Of a stretch of 45,861 bases of DNA, positions 36,183 through 45,396 are shown one piece after another (positions within the stretch are counted from its first letter, which is position 1; every line of letters begins with the position of its first letter). The notes beneath the pieces are model-generated. The model worked only from the letters and a program-made list of their open reading frames with translations. It made no database searches and had not been told where the DNA came from. Origin of the DNA: Eubacterium sp. (lineage in GTDB: Bacteria > Bacillota > Clostridia > Lachnospirales > Lachnospiraceae); the NCBI GenBank assembly GCA_022769325.1, contig JALEKC010000157.1, positions 1 to 45,861 of the forward strand, read 5' to 3'. A program made the position numbers and the translations under genes.

Positions 36183-37274
36183 TGCAAAAAGTCGAGAAGT
36201 TGCATTTCCATCTAACAAAGGAAAATTTTTTGCAACAAAGGATTCATCCACATGATAATCCTTTGCTTTGAGACAATTCAATAACGCTTCTTCGCTTTCC
36301 AACACCGGACCTGGGACAAAATTCCGATAATCCCGGTAAAAGTTTCTGCCCCTCTGCTCAAATTCTTTTAAATCATAGGCATAAAAGAGCATCGGTCTTT
36401 CCAACAAACAATATTCAAATACGATAGAAGAATAATCCGTAATCAAAACCTCTGAAACTGCCAGAAGTGCCGCAATCTCCGAATAGTCAGAAACGTGATA
36501 TATCTTTCCTGCATAGGGTTCAAAAAAACTTTCCCGAATATTTTGAGCAACATGGGGATGAAGACGAATCAACAAAACTTCATCCTCTGCCAAACTCTCC
36601 TCCACTGCTTTCAGATTCAGATGCAGCGTGGGATTGGAAACTTCACTGTCACGAAATGTAGGGGCATACAAAATGCATCTCTTTCCCTGCAATTCCGGAT
36701 AGTCCCGGTAAAACTTCTTTTCCTTATCCTGCATATATTGTTTGTTTAGCATCAAATCCGTGCGGGGATTTCCAATTACAAAGATATGCTCTTTGTCAAT
36801 TCCAAATGCACTGGCATATTCTTTTGCAACATTTTCTGAATTCACAATCAAATGGGTAATCCTTTGATTGGCAAGGTATTCCAGTCTTTTCAAACTACCT
36901 ATGTTGACATCCTGACCAAACCGTTTGATGGTTCCGGTTCCGTGCCACAATTGAACCACTTTGGTATGCTTTGAAAAATTCAAATAGGCCATTGGCAAAA
37001 ACTCATTATCTAAAAAAACATAAGAGGACGTGGCCAAATGGTATGCCTTTTTTATAAAAAAATCAACGGGGTTCCGAATGGTATTTTTCCTGGTAAACCA
37101 AATCTGTTCATAGTCCGGTTTTTCCTGCCACAATCTTCGGGACACGATTCCAATATTTCCATCTTCTCCGGCATCATGGGTGGCAATCAGAAATACTTTC
37201 TTTTCTTTTTGTGGACAGAGGCGGAACATATAAAAAAATACTGCAAATAACAGATATCCTGCCTTCTTTATCAT
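36162..37274 (-). CDS. CDP-glycerol glycerophosphotransferase family protein (TagB/TagF-like)
   Basis: KVVQLWHGTGTIKRFG, LYAPTFRDSE, LLIRLHPHV, VLITDYSSIVFEYCLLERPMLFYAYD: full motif set. Confidence 0.92.
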   Translation of the reverse strand: MIKKAGYLLFAVFFYMFRLCPQKEKKVFLIATHDAGEDGNIGIVSRRLWQEKPDYEQIWFTRKNTIRNPVDFFIKKAYHLATSSYVFLDNEFLPMAYLNFSKHTKVVQLWHGTGTIKRFGQDVNIGSLKRLEYLANQRITHLIVNSENVAKEYASAFGIDKEHIFVIGNPRTDLMLNKQYMQDKEKKFYRDYPELQGKRCILYAPTFRDSEVSNPTLHLNLKAVEESLAEDEVLLIRLHPHVAQNIRESFFEPYAGKIYHVSDYSEIAALLAVSEVLITDYSSIVFEYCLLERPMLFYAYDLKEFEQRGRNFYRDYRNFVPGPVLESEEALLNCLKAKDYHVDESFVAKNFPLLDGNATSRLFALIFSKG

Positions 37275-37672
37275 GTTTCACTCTTCCCCAGTCCCAAATC
37301 TTCTTTGATTTTCGATGTAGAAATTCCTTCGGTTCTTGGAAGATATACAACCTCACAATACTCTTTCAAAAAGTCAAATTTTCCGGTCCAGTCATCTCCC
37401 ATGACAAACACATCTACTTGATTATTCACAACATCATCAATTTTTTGCTCCCATGTGTACTCCGGAAGCACTTCATCCACATATTTGATTGCCTCTAAAA
37501 TAATCTTGCGATCTTCAAAGGAATGATATGCCTTTTTCCCTTTAATCGCATTAAATTCATCGCTGGATAATACAACAATCAAATAGTCTCCAAGTTCCTT
37601 TGCACGTCGAAGCAGATTGATATGTCCCACATGCAACAAATCATAAGTTCCATACGTAATTACTTTTTTCAT
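37271..37672 (-). CDS. tagD: Glycerol-3-phosphate cytidylyltransferase
   Basis: MKKVITYGTYDLLHVGHINLLRRAKELGDYLIV...; RTEGISTSKIKEDL. ATGA overlap with the TagF-like gene. Confidence 0.94.
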   Translation of the reverse strand: MKKVITYGTYDLLHVGHINLLRRAKELGDYLIVVLSSDEFNAIKGKKAYHSFEDRKIILEAIKYVDEVLPEYTWEQKIDDVVNNQVDVFVMGDDWTGKFDFLKEYCEVVYLPRTEGISTSKIKEDLGLGKSET

Positions 37673-37700
37673 CTTCTTACCCTCCGTAATCTTTTCATTT

Positions 37701-38462
37701 TCACGAATTATCCCGCTCCATACCAAGCTTTTCATCATACAAATCCACGATGTCTTCCACATCCCCCTGGGCAATCAAGCGGCCCTGCTCAAGTAAAATA
37801 CCTTTGTTGCACATGCGCAACACCTGATCTGTAGAATGGGATACGAATAAAACCGTAACACCCTTATCAAACATACTTTGAATTCGTGCCTCACATTTTT
37901 TTCGGAAGCGCTTGTCTCCCACACTCAATACCTCATCCAGAATAAGGATTTCCGGTTCTACCACCGTAGCAATAGAAAAGCCCAATCTGGCTTTCATACC
38001 TGACGAATAGTTCTTCACCGGCACATCTATAAACTTTCCCAGTTCAGAAAATGCCACGATATCATCATATTTTTTATCGATAAATTCTTTGGAATAGCCG
38101 AGAACAGCTCCGTAAAGATATATATTTTCCGCTCCGGTATATTGTTTATCAAATCCAGCTCCCAGTTCCAAAAGAGGAGCAATTTTCCCAAAGCATTCCA
38201 CTTTTCCTTCCGTAGGTTTCAGAACGCCGGCGATTACTTTAAGCAAGGTACTTTTTCCGGCACCATTGAGACCCATGATTCCTACACGATCCCCCCTACT
38301 TATCTCAAAATCTACATCTTTCAATGCCCAGAACTCTTGATACATCAATTCCTTTTTCAGCATTTTTATCACATATTCTTTGATATTGTCCACTTTTTGC
38401 GAACTCAAATTAAATTTCATGCTTACGTGATTCACACGCAAAGCGATTTTTTTCTTTGCCAT
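37701..38462 (-). CDS. tagH: Teichoic acid/polysaccharide ABC exporter ATPase (TagH-like)
   Basis: GLNGAGKSTLLKVIAGVLKPTEGKV, VKNYSSGMKARLGFSIATVVEPEILILDEVLSVGD. Confidence 0.92.
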   Translation of the reverse strand: MAKKKIALRVNHVSMKFNLSSQKVDNIKEYVIKMLKKELMYQEFWALKDVDFEISRGDRVGIMGLNGAGKSTLLKVIAGVLKPTEGKVECFGKIAPLLELGAGFDKQYTGAENIYLYGAVLGYSKEFIDKKYDDIVAFSELGKFIDVPVKNYSSGMKARLGFSIATVVEPEILILDEVLSVGDKRFRKKCEARIQSMFDKGVTVLFVSHSTDQVLRMCNKGILLEQGRLIAQGDVEDIVDLYDEKLGMERDNS

Positions 38463-38502
38463 AAAATCTCCGTCCTCCATCCGGTGGTCTTCTATTCTTC
38501 TC

Positions 38503-39324
38503 TTATATGTTCAAAATAAAGGTATCCTGCTTCTTATAGAACAAGATCATACCAAGTGCCAGTGCAGCAAAACTTACTCCAAAAGTATAACCTAGCATAA
38601 CCATATCAAAGGGTTGGCCAAACAAGGCACGTCGAAAATTATCAATAATTCCAAACAAAGGATTGAGCTTAATCAACATTCCCTTATAGCCTTTCAATCT
38701 ACTTGCAAAATAGAAAATCGCACTGCAATACATGATTAACATCAGCATAACACTCCATAAGTACTCAATGTCACGGAAAAAGACACAGAGTGTCGCCAAA
38801 ATCAGTCCCACTCCCACACAGAGTATCAGAAGGTTAATCAAAGGAACGATGGACAAAAACATATATCCATTCATAGGGGCCTTGTATGACCCTGTGAAGC
38901 AGAAAAATACCATAACCCCCACCAGAACCACAAGGGAAATCAGGAATATGACGAAATTCGACAAAATTCCGGACAATGGGTACATATATTTAGGTACATA
39001 TACTTTTTTTATCATCGCTCCATTGGCACGAATGGACTTCATCGCACTATTGGTGGATGATGAAAAGAACGAATATAGTAAACGTCCTGTCAGTACATAA
39101 ACTGGAAACGGCACTCCTATAAAAGCTTTATCCTGTCCTGTCCTGCCAAGCATTTCTTCAAATACAAAACTAAGTACCATCATGGTAAGAAGTGGTTCAA
39201 TCAGTGTCCACAATATTCCAAGATAGGATCTTCGATATTTTAATTTAATATTTTTCTTAGCCAGTTCTCCCAATAAATATCGATATCTGTTGAAGTTTTT
39301 TAAAACCTGCGACATAGTATCCAT
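38503..39324 (-). CDS. tagG: Teichoic acid/polysaccharide ABC exporter permease (TagG-like)
   Basis: ABC-2 type; LAKKNIKLKYRRSYLGILWTLIEPLLTMMVLSFVF; adjacent to tagH. Confidence 0.92.
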   Translation of the reverse strand: MDTMSQVLKNFNRYRYLLGELAKKNIKLKYRRSYLGILWTLIEPLLTMMVLSFVFEEMLGRTGQDKAFIGVPFPVYVLTGRLLYSFFSSSTNSAMKSIRANGAMIKKVYVPKYMYPLSGILSNFVIFLISLVVLVGVMVFFCFTGSYKAPMNGYMFLSIVPLINLLILCVGVGLILATLCVFFRDIEYLWSVMLMLIMYCSAIFYFASRLKGYKGMLIKLNPLFGIIDNFRRALFGQPFDMVMLGYTFGVSFAALALGMILFYKKQDTFILNI

Positions 39325-39380
39325 ACCATCCTTTTAATCTTTTATCATTTTTGGTTGCAAATTGCATTTTCAATCATTTG

Positions 39381-39410
39381 ATTATATCACTAATAATCAT
39401 ATTTCGTCAA
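39381..39410 (-). promoter_or_regulatory. Sigma-A type promoter for the tagGH operon
   Basis: Minus strand TTGACG (39405-39410), 18-nt spacer, TGA-TATAAT (39381-39386). Confidence 0.7.
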
Positions 39411-39437
39411 CTATATTATTTTTTCACTAACAAAAGA

Positions 39438-39465
39438 TTGACATATTTGACTCGTATGGTATTAT
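39438..39465 (+). promoter_or_regulatory. Sigma-A type promoter for the carboxyltransferase-MBOAT operon
   Basis: TTGACA (39438-39443), 16-nt spacer, extended -10 TGG-TATTAT (39460-39465). Confidence 0.65.
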
Positions 39466-39520
39466 TATATTTGTGATTTTATGTACATCTAACAACGAAT
39501 TTATGATTTAGAATGGAGAA

Positions 39521-41038
39521 ATGAACATGTATAACATGGAAAAACAACACAAATTAGGTAAATTACATGCATTAGAGCGAATTTGTCTTCTTCTTGATGA
39601 AGATTCTTTTCGTGAAATCGGCTCGAATATTACAAACTTAGAAGATGCTTTCAATATCAAAAAGGGCCAGTTTCCTTACGATGGTGTAATTACCGGCTAC
39701 GGAACCATTGGTGGCAAAAAAGTTGTCATCTATTCGGAAGACTTTACTGTAATCGGCGGTACACTGGGAAAACAGCACGGATACAAAATTGCCAATGCCA
39801 TTAAGATGGCCATTGAAAATCGTTGTCCGGTTATCGGAATCAACGATTCCGGCGGTGCACGTATTCAGGAAGGTGTCAATGCTCTTGCCGGGTATGGTGA
39901 AATTTTCTACTATAATACCATGGCATCCGGATATATCCCACAAATTTCAATCATTGCGGGAAACTGTGCCGGTGGTGCTGTATACAGCCCGGGAATCACA
40001 GATTTTATCTTTGTTATTGATGATATCAGCCAGATGTTTGTCACCGGTCCAAAAGTAATCAAGAGTGTGACCAATGAAGATATTACTGCATCCAGTCTCG
40101 GCGGTGCAAATGTTCATGCCCAACGCAGTGGTGTGGCTCATTTCCACAGCACTTCCGAAAAAGAATGTTTCAAAAAGGTACATCAGCTTTTGGATGTCAT
40201 TCCTCATTGTTATGAAGATGGATGCATCCATACAAAACCAGATACTTCTCTTCTTCCTTACAACAAGAATATGCAGTTTAATGAGGCATTATCCAATATT
40301 ATTCCGGAGAAGAGCAATCAAGCCTATGATATTCACAGTGTCATTGACGGCATTGTAGATGAAGACTCTTTTATAGAAGTTCAAGAGGAATTTGCCAAAA
40401 ATGTAGTGGTAGGTTTTGGACGATTGAAGGGAATTACCATTGGTATTGTATCTAACCAGCCAAACTTTATGGCCGGCGTCTTAGATTGTGATGCCAGCGA
40501 TAAAGCTGCTCGCTTTATTCGTTACTGCGACGCTTACAATATTCCGATTATTACCTTGACAGATGTTCCCGGCTTCCTTCCGGGCAAAGATCAGGAATAC
40601 AAAGGAATTATCCGTCATGGTGCCAAATTACTGTATGCTTATTCCGAAGCTACTACCATTAAGATTAATGTTATTTTGCGTAAAGCTTATGGAGGAGCTT
40701 ATATTGCCATGAGCAGTAAACATTTGCGTTCGGATTTTGTATATGCATGGCCTACCGCTGAAATTGCTGTTATGGGTGCCGATGGTGCTGCTGACATTTT
40801 ATATGGTAAGCAGATGAAAGCCATGAATCCGGCTGAAAAAGCAGCTTTCCGTCAGGAAAAGATTGATGAATACAATGAAAAATTCATGAATCCGGGAATT
40901 GCTGCCATGCACGGATATGTGGATGAAATCATCAAACCGGAAGCCACCAGAGAACGCTTATATGGCGACATTCTCATGCTGTCGGACAAGCGCTCTTTGG
41001 ATGCCATTCACAAAAAACACGGCAATATTCCGTTGTAA
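39521..41038 (+). CDS. Acyl-CoA carboxyltransferase subunit (propionyl/methylmalonyl-CoA type)
   Basis: KLHALERICLLLDEDSF, GINDSGGARIQEGVNALAGYGEIF, GNCAGGAVYSP, GGANVHAQRSGVAHF, VPGFLPGKDQEYKGIIRHGAKLLYAYSEATTIKINVILRKAYGGAYIAM. Confidence 0.93.
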   Translation: MNMYNMEKQHKLGKLHALERICLLLDEDSFREIGSNITNLEDAFNIKKGQFPYDGVITGYGTIGGKKVVIYSEDFTVIGGTLGKQHGYKIANAIKMAIENRCPVIGINDSGGARIQEGVNALAGYGEIFYYNTMASGYIPQISIIAGNCAGGAVYSPGITDFIFVIDDISQMFVTGPKVIKSVTNEDITASSLGGANVHAQRSGVAHFHSTSEKECFKKVHQLLDVIPHCYEDGCIHTKPDTSLLPYNKNMQFNEALSNIIPEKSNQAYDIHSVIDGIVDEDSFIEVQEEFAKNVVVGFGRLKGITIGIVSNQPNFMAGVLDCDASDKAARFIRYCDAYNIPIITLTDVPGFLPGKDQEYKGIIRHGAKLLYAYSEATTIKINVILRKAYGGAYIAMSSKHLRSDFVYAWPTAEIAVMGADGAADILYGKQMKAMNPAEKAAFRQEKIDEYNEKFMNPGIAAMHGYVDEIIKPEATRERLYGDILMLSDKRSLDAIHKKHGNIPL

Positions 41039-41072
41039 TATTTATTAACCATGTTGATTTAAGGAGTTTATC

Positions 41073-42485
41073 ATGATTTTTTCAACTTATCAATTTGTAC
41101 TTATCTTTTTACCAATTACCTTTGCCGGTTATTTTCTTTTGCAACATTTCAAATATGAAACACTGGCAAAATTATGGCTTGTCTTGGCTTCCTTTTTCTT
41201 CTATGCACAGGGAAGTCCGGATTTCTTCCCGTTCTTTCTGGGAAGTGTCGTGGGAAACTACGTAGTGGGAAATTGTCTTAGCAAATTACAGGGAGCCGAG
41301 CACCGAATTGAACGAGGTCTCCTTTTTACCGCCGGCATTCTGGGGAATGTAGGATTACTGGGTTATTACAAATATACCGACTTCTTTATTAAGAATGTGA
41401 ATTTCATCGCCGGAACCCATATTCCTTTGCAGCATATCATTCTTCCCATTGGTATCTCCTTCTTTACCTTCCAGCTGATTGCTTTTTTGGTGGATTCTTT
41501 CCGGGGGGAAACAAAGAATTATGATATCATTGACTATTTGTTATTTATCACTTTCTTCCCGCAGTTGATTGTAGGACCTATTATCCATCATGCGGAAGTG
41601 GTTCCCCAGTTTGAGGACAAAAAGAACCATCGATTGAATTTTGATAATGTGGCTCTTGGTATTTTTATTTTTTCCATCGGCTGTTTCAAAAAAATGATGC
41701 TGGCAGACCCACTTACAACAGATGCTCAGGGATTTTTCAACAATGTTAATGACCATCTGCCATTTATCCAATCCTGGTTCCATTCCATTGAATATACCGT
41801 ATCCTACTATTTCGACTTATCCGGATATGCGGACATGGCAATTGGACTTGGATGGATGTTCAATATCAATATCCCTCAAAACTTTAATTCACCCTATAAA
41901 GCAAAAGATTTTCAGGAATATTGGCAGAGATGGCATATGACCCTTTCCCGTTTCCTGAGTTCTTATATCTTTCGAAATGTTTACCGTCGAGGTGTCAAAT
42001 ATCGTAACTATTATGTCGCTTCTATGTGTACCTTTCTCGTTTCCGGTTTTTGGCACGGCGCCGGCTGGACGTTTGTTGTTTGGGGACTTGTAAACGGTAT
42101 TTTGGTATGTATTGCTTCTTATCGAAACAAACATGATATGAAAACACCATTGTGGCTTGGTGTTCCACTTACCTTTATTCTCGCTGTTTTGGTGCGTGTT
42201 TTGTTTGTTTCCAATACCTTTACCGACGCTTGGTATGTCCTTCGTGGAATGTTCAACTTCTCTTCCCTTCATCTGTCTTCTATCAAGGATGCTTTGATGG
42301 GCAATTGGGAAATGTGGCTTTTAAACTTGTTTGGACTTGCTATTTGTTGGTTTGCTCCAACAACCAAGAAAATGACCGAACATTTCAAACCAAACTGGAA
42401 ATACCTTCTTTATGCAGCCACCCTGCTGATTATTTGTCTTCTCAACATGGATAAGGTTGTACAATTCCTTTACTTCCAGTTCTAA
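41073..42485 (+). CDS. MBOAT-family membrane O-acyltransferase (AlgI/DltB-like)
   Basis: FQEYWQRWHMTLSRFLSSYIFRNVYRRG...SGFWHGAGWTFVVWGLVNGI, including the invariant His. Confidence 0.93.
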   Translation: MIFSTYQFVLIFLPITFAGYFLLQHFKYETLAKLWLVLASFFFYAQGSPDFFPFFLGSVVGNYVVGNCLSKLQGAEHRIERGLLFTAGILGNVGLLGYYKYTDFFIKNVNFIAGTHIPLQHIILPIGISFFTFQLIAFLVDSFRGETKNYDIIDYLLFITFFPQLIVGPIIHHAEVVPQFEDKKNHRLNFDNVALGIFIFSIGCFKKMMLADPLTTDAQGFFNNVNDHLPFIQSWFHSIEYTVSYYFDLSGYADMAIGLGWMFNINIPQNFNSPYKAKDFQEYWQRWHMTLSRFLSSYIFRNVYRRGVKYRNYYVASMCTFLVSGFWHGAGWTFVVWGLVNGILVCIASYRNKHDMKTPLWLGVPLTFILAVLVRVLFVSNTFTDAWYVLRGMFNFSSLHLSSIKDALMGNWEMWLLNLFGLAICWFAPTTKKMTEHFKPNWKYLLYAATLLIICLLNMDKVVQFLYFQF

Positions 42486-42499
42486 ATTTATAGAAAGGT

Positions 42500-43660
42500 A
42501 TGACGGAAATGAATGCAAAAAAATGGACAATAAGTTTTGTCATTATTATCCTTATATGTCTTCTCTTTATCATGGGAACCAATTTTTTTGTAGACCCTTA
42601 TGGCTATTTTGGTTCTTGTAAAGGGGAAAATTATACCATGGATGAGGAAGATTACCTGCGGGAACAAAAAGCAGAGCATATAAAATACCATGGCAATGAA
42701 TACGATGCCTTTTTAGTCGGTGGGTCCAAAGCCGGAGCCATTCATAGTGATAAATTATCTGAAATTGACGGATACAAGTACTATAATTGCTGGCTTTTGT
42801 CCGGAAATTTTGAAGACTATTACACCTATTGCAAATATATTATCAATACGGCTCATCCCAAAAAGATTCTCCTGCACATCTCGACTTCCGAGATTGCCCA
42901 ATTTGACCGGGAAGCTAAGGGAGATATCTACGAAGTTCCCGCCGTCATCAGCGGGAAATCCAAAGTGGCAGAAGTTACAAAATTCTTATTTAAAAATCTT
43001 TCTGTCAGTTGGGATACCATCACTTCCAAAGAAGAATCTTATCCGGTGCAAAAAACCGGAGAAAGAAATCTTTCGAAATATTATGCTTTTTATCAAACCC
43101 ATAAAGACAAAAATGCCTATTATGACTACCTGATGAAGGCACAAGTTGACCCCTATCTTCCCCGTTTAATCAATGGCACAAAAGATAAGGCGGATTTGGT
43201 CAATTCCAACATCACGTATTTAAAGAAAATCAAACAACTCTGTGATAAAAACCAGGTTGAGTTGAATGTTTTTCTTGGCTCCCTATTTATCGGTGAGATG
43301 GTGGGCTACGAGGGCAATAGTTTTTACAATTGGTTGACGCAAATGGTTGAAATCACCGGTGGACTATGGTGTTTTAATAATTATAATGATTTGGTCTACA
43401 ATCCATTTAACTATTATAATGCCAGACATTATTATTATGAAATGGGAGACCTTATGATTGAACGCATGAGTGGAAAATCCACGGCATATGATGATTTTGG
43501 TATCTATCTGACACCGGATAATATTGCTTCTGAAATTGCCACTCGACGTGCAAAAACAGAGGAAATTCGCCAATATTACAAAAAAACAGGCACCATTCCT
43601 CTCAGTGATTATGAGGATGCTTCCAATATCACAAGAAACAGCCCATATTTGAACCAATAA
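42500..43660 (+). CDS. Membrane-anchored SGNH/DltD-like MBOAT partner, paralog A
   Basis: N-terminal TM, NFFVDPYGYF, LVGGSKAGAI, NARHYYYEMGDLMI; next to MBOAT; full-length similarity to the next ORF. Confidence 0.7.
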   Translation: MTEMNAKKWTISFVIIILICLLFIMGTNFFVDPYGYFGSCKGENYTMDEEDYLREQKAEHIKYHGNEYDAFLVGGSKAGAIHSDKLSEIDGYKYYNCWLLSGNFEDYYTYCKYIINTAHPKKILLHISTSEIAQFDREAKGDIYEVPAVISGKSKVAEVTKFLFKNLSVSWDTITSKEESYPVQKTGERNLSKYYAFYQTHKDKNAYYDYLMKAQVDPYLPRLINGTKDKADLVNSNITYLKKIKQLCDKNQVELNVFLGSLFIGEMVGYEGNSFYNWLTQMVEITGGLWCFNNYNDLVYNPFNYYNARHYYYEMGDLMIERMSGKSTAYDDFGIYLTPDNIASEIATRRAKTEEIRQYYKKTGTIPLSDYEDASNITRNSPYLNQ

Positions 43661-43703
43661 AGATGAATTTCGAAAACATCGCAACAGAAAGGTTGGATTT
43701 TAT

Positions 43704-44846
43704 ATGACAACAAAAAAATGGTGTATTCGTTTTCTCTGCATCATAATTGCTGCTCTTCTATTCATTATGGGTGTGAACTATTTTTACGATCCCTATGGAT
43801 ATTTTCGCAGCCAAAGCGGCGATTGCTATGTTTTAGATGAAAATGACTACCTGCGAGAACAAAAAGCGCAACATATTAAACATTTCTCCGATCAATACGA
43901 CGCGTATCTGATTGGTGGGTCAAAAGCAGGTGCTCTTCGTACGGATAAATTAAAAGAACTAGATGGCTATAATTATTATAACTGCTGGGTTCTTTCGGGA
44001 AATTTCCAGGATTATGAAGCTTATACCAAATATATTGTAGAGCATACCAATGCCAAAAAGGTACTATTGCAAATCTCTACTTCGGAGATCAAACAATTTG
44101 ACCGCGAATCTCGTGGAGCTATTTACGAGACACCGGCCATTCTCAGTGGTTCTTCCAAAACCGAAGAAGTTTTTCAATTTTTATTTAAAAATTTAAAGGT
44201 TTCTTTCGAGGAAATGTTTGACTCTTCGCCATCGTACCCTTGCATGAAAACCGGCGAAAGAAATTTGACCAAATATTATAACTACTTTAATGAGCACAAA
44301 GGTTCCGAAGAATATTATAACTTCCTTTTGAAAAAGAAAGTGGATGAATTTTATAAATATTTGGAAAAAGGCACACCGGACCGCTCTTCTGTCGTCAGCC
44401 AGTGTATCGCCTCCCTCAAACGCATGAAAAAAATGTGTGAGAAAAAAGGTGTGGAATTTCAGATTTTCATTGGTTCCGTTTTTGCCGGACAGATGATTGG
44501 TTACGAAGGCAGCAGTTTTTATGAATTTTTACGGGAAGTTGTACAGGTTGGTGAGAATGTATGGTGTTTCAACACCTTCAATGACGTTGCCATGAATGTC
44601 TATAACTACTATGACATCTCTCACTATTACTATGAAATCGGTGATTTGATGATCGATACCATGGCAGGAAAAACGACTTCTCACGATGGATTTGGTATTT
44701 TACTGACTCCGGATAATGTGGAAGAAGAAATTACTCACAGACAGCGTGAATTGGCAAACTGGAAATCCTACTATGAAACCCATGGTACTCTTCCCTTTCA
44801 GGGAATGGAGAATGAACAAAGTCTGATTCCGAAAATATATGGGTAA
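43704..44846 (+). CDS. Membrane-anchored SGNH/DltD-like MBOAT partner, paralog B
   Basis: N-terminal TM, NYFYDPYGYF, LIGGSKAGAL, DISHYYYEIGDLMI; tandem paralog of the upstream ORF. Confidence 0.7.
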   Translation: MTTKKWCIRFLCIIIAALLFIMGVNYFYDPYGYFRSQSGDCYVLDENDYLREQKAQHIKHFSDQYDAYLIGGSKAGALRTDKLKELDGYNYYNCWVLSGNFQDYEAYTKYIVEHTNAKKVLLQISTSEIKQFDRESRGAIYETPAILSGSSKTEEVFQFLFKNLKVSFEEMFDSSPSYPCMKTGERNLTKYYNYFNEHKGSEEYYNFLLKKKVDEFYKYLEKGTPDRSSVVSQCIASLKRMKKMCEKKGVEFQIFIGSVFAGQMIGYEGSSFYEFLREVVQVGENVWCFNTFNDVAMNVYNYYDISHYYYEIGDLMIDTMAGKTTSHDGFGILLTPDNVEEEITHRQRELANWKSYYETHGTLPFQGMENEQSLIPKIYG

Positions 44847-44884
44847 AAACTAAGTAGGCTGACTTCTACTACTCCATTACACGT

Positions 44885-44920
44885 AAAAAAAGAATTGCAA
44901 AACCTGCAATTCTTTTTTTT
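44885..44920. terminator. Bidirectional intrinsic terminator
   Basis: AGAATTGCA-aaacc-TGCAATTCT stem flanked by A7 and T8, between convergent genes. Confidence 0.85.
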
Positions 44921-44925
44921 GGCAA

Positions 44926-45249
44926 CTATTTTGTGATATCGTCTACTGCATCTTCTACACCATCTACCGTATCTTTTACTCCTTCTCCAACACCATCTAC
45001 CACATCATTCACTGCATTACCGCCTTTATCACCGTCTTCTGTAGCTTCTGCAGAAGCAGATGGTGTCTGACTTGCCTCTGTATCATCTGTTGCTTGTGGA
45101 GTATTATTTGGAGTTTCTGTGGCATTGTCTGTGGATGCCGCCGGTGCCGGTGATGTGGTGGTATTTTTATTATCATTACCACCACATCCTGTCAGCATAG
45201 CGGCCGTAAGACACATTGTAATTGCAAACATACTAAATTTACGTTTCAT
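44926..45249 (-). CDS. Small lipoprotein with Ser/Thr/Pro-rich linker
   Basis: MKRKFSMFAITMCLTAAMLTGCGGN lipobox; low-complexity linker; C-terminal VVDGVGEGVKDTVDGVEDAVDDITK. Confidence 0.75.
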   Translation of the reverse strand: MKRKFSMFAITMCLTAAMLTGCGGNDNKNTTTSPAPAASTDNATETPNNTPQATDDTEASQTPSASAEATEDGDKGGNAVNDVVDGVGEGVKDTVDGVEDAVDDITK

Positions 45250-45296
45250 GAGATTTCTCCTTTCCATTGCAAAATACTCATTTCATCTTTAGTATG

Positions 45297-45389
45297 TCAC
45301 TCTTTTTCTTCTTTATTCAAAATTTCATAAATTTCACAAACGATTTCCCGAATGGACTTATTGTCACAATCAATGGTTTGGTCTGCATA
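45297..45389 (-). pseudogene. Start-less C-terminal ORF fragment (possibly shikimate kinase-like)
   Basis: Frame reads YADQTIDCDNKSIREIVCEIYEILNKEEKE* and is closed upstream by TAA one codon before; no start codon. Identity is a by-eye guess. Confidence 0.45.
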
Positions 45390-45396
45390 GGATTAA

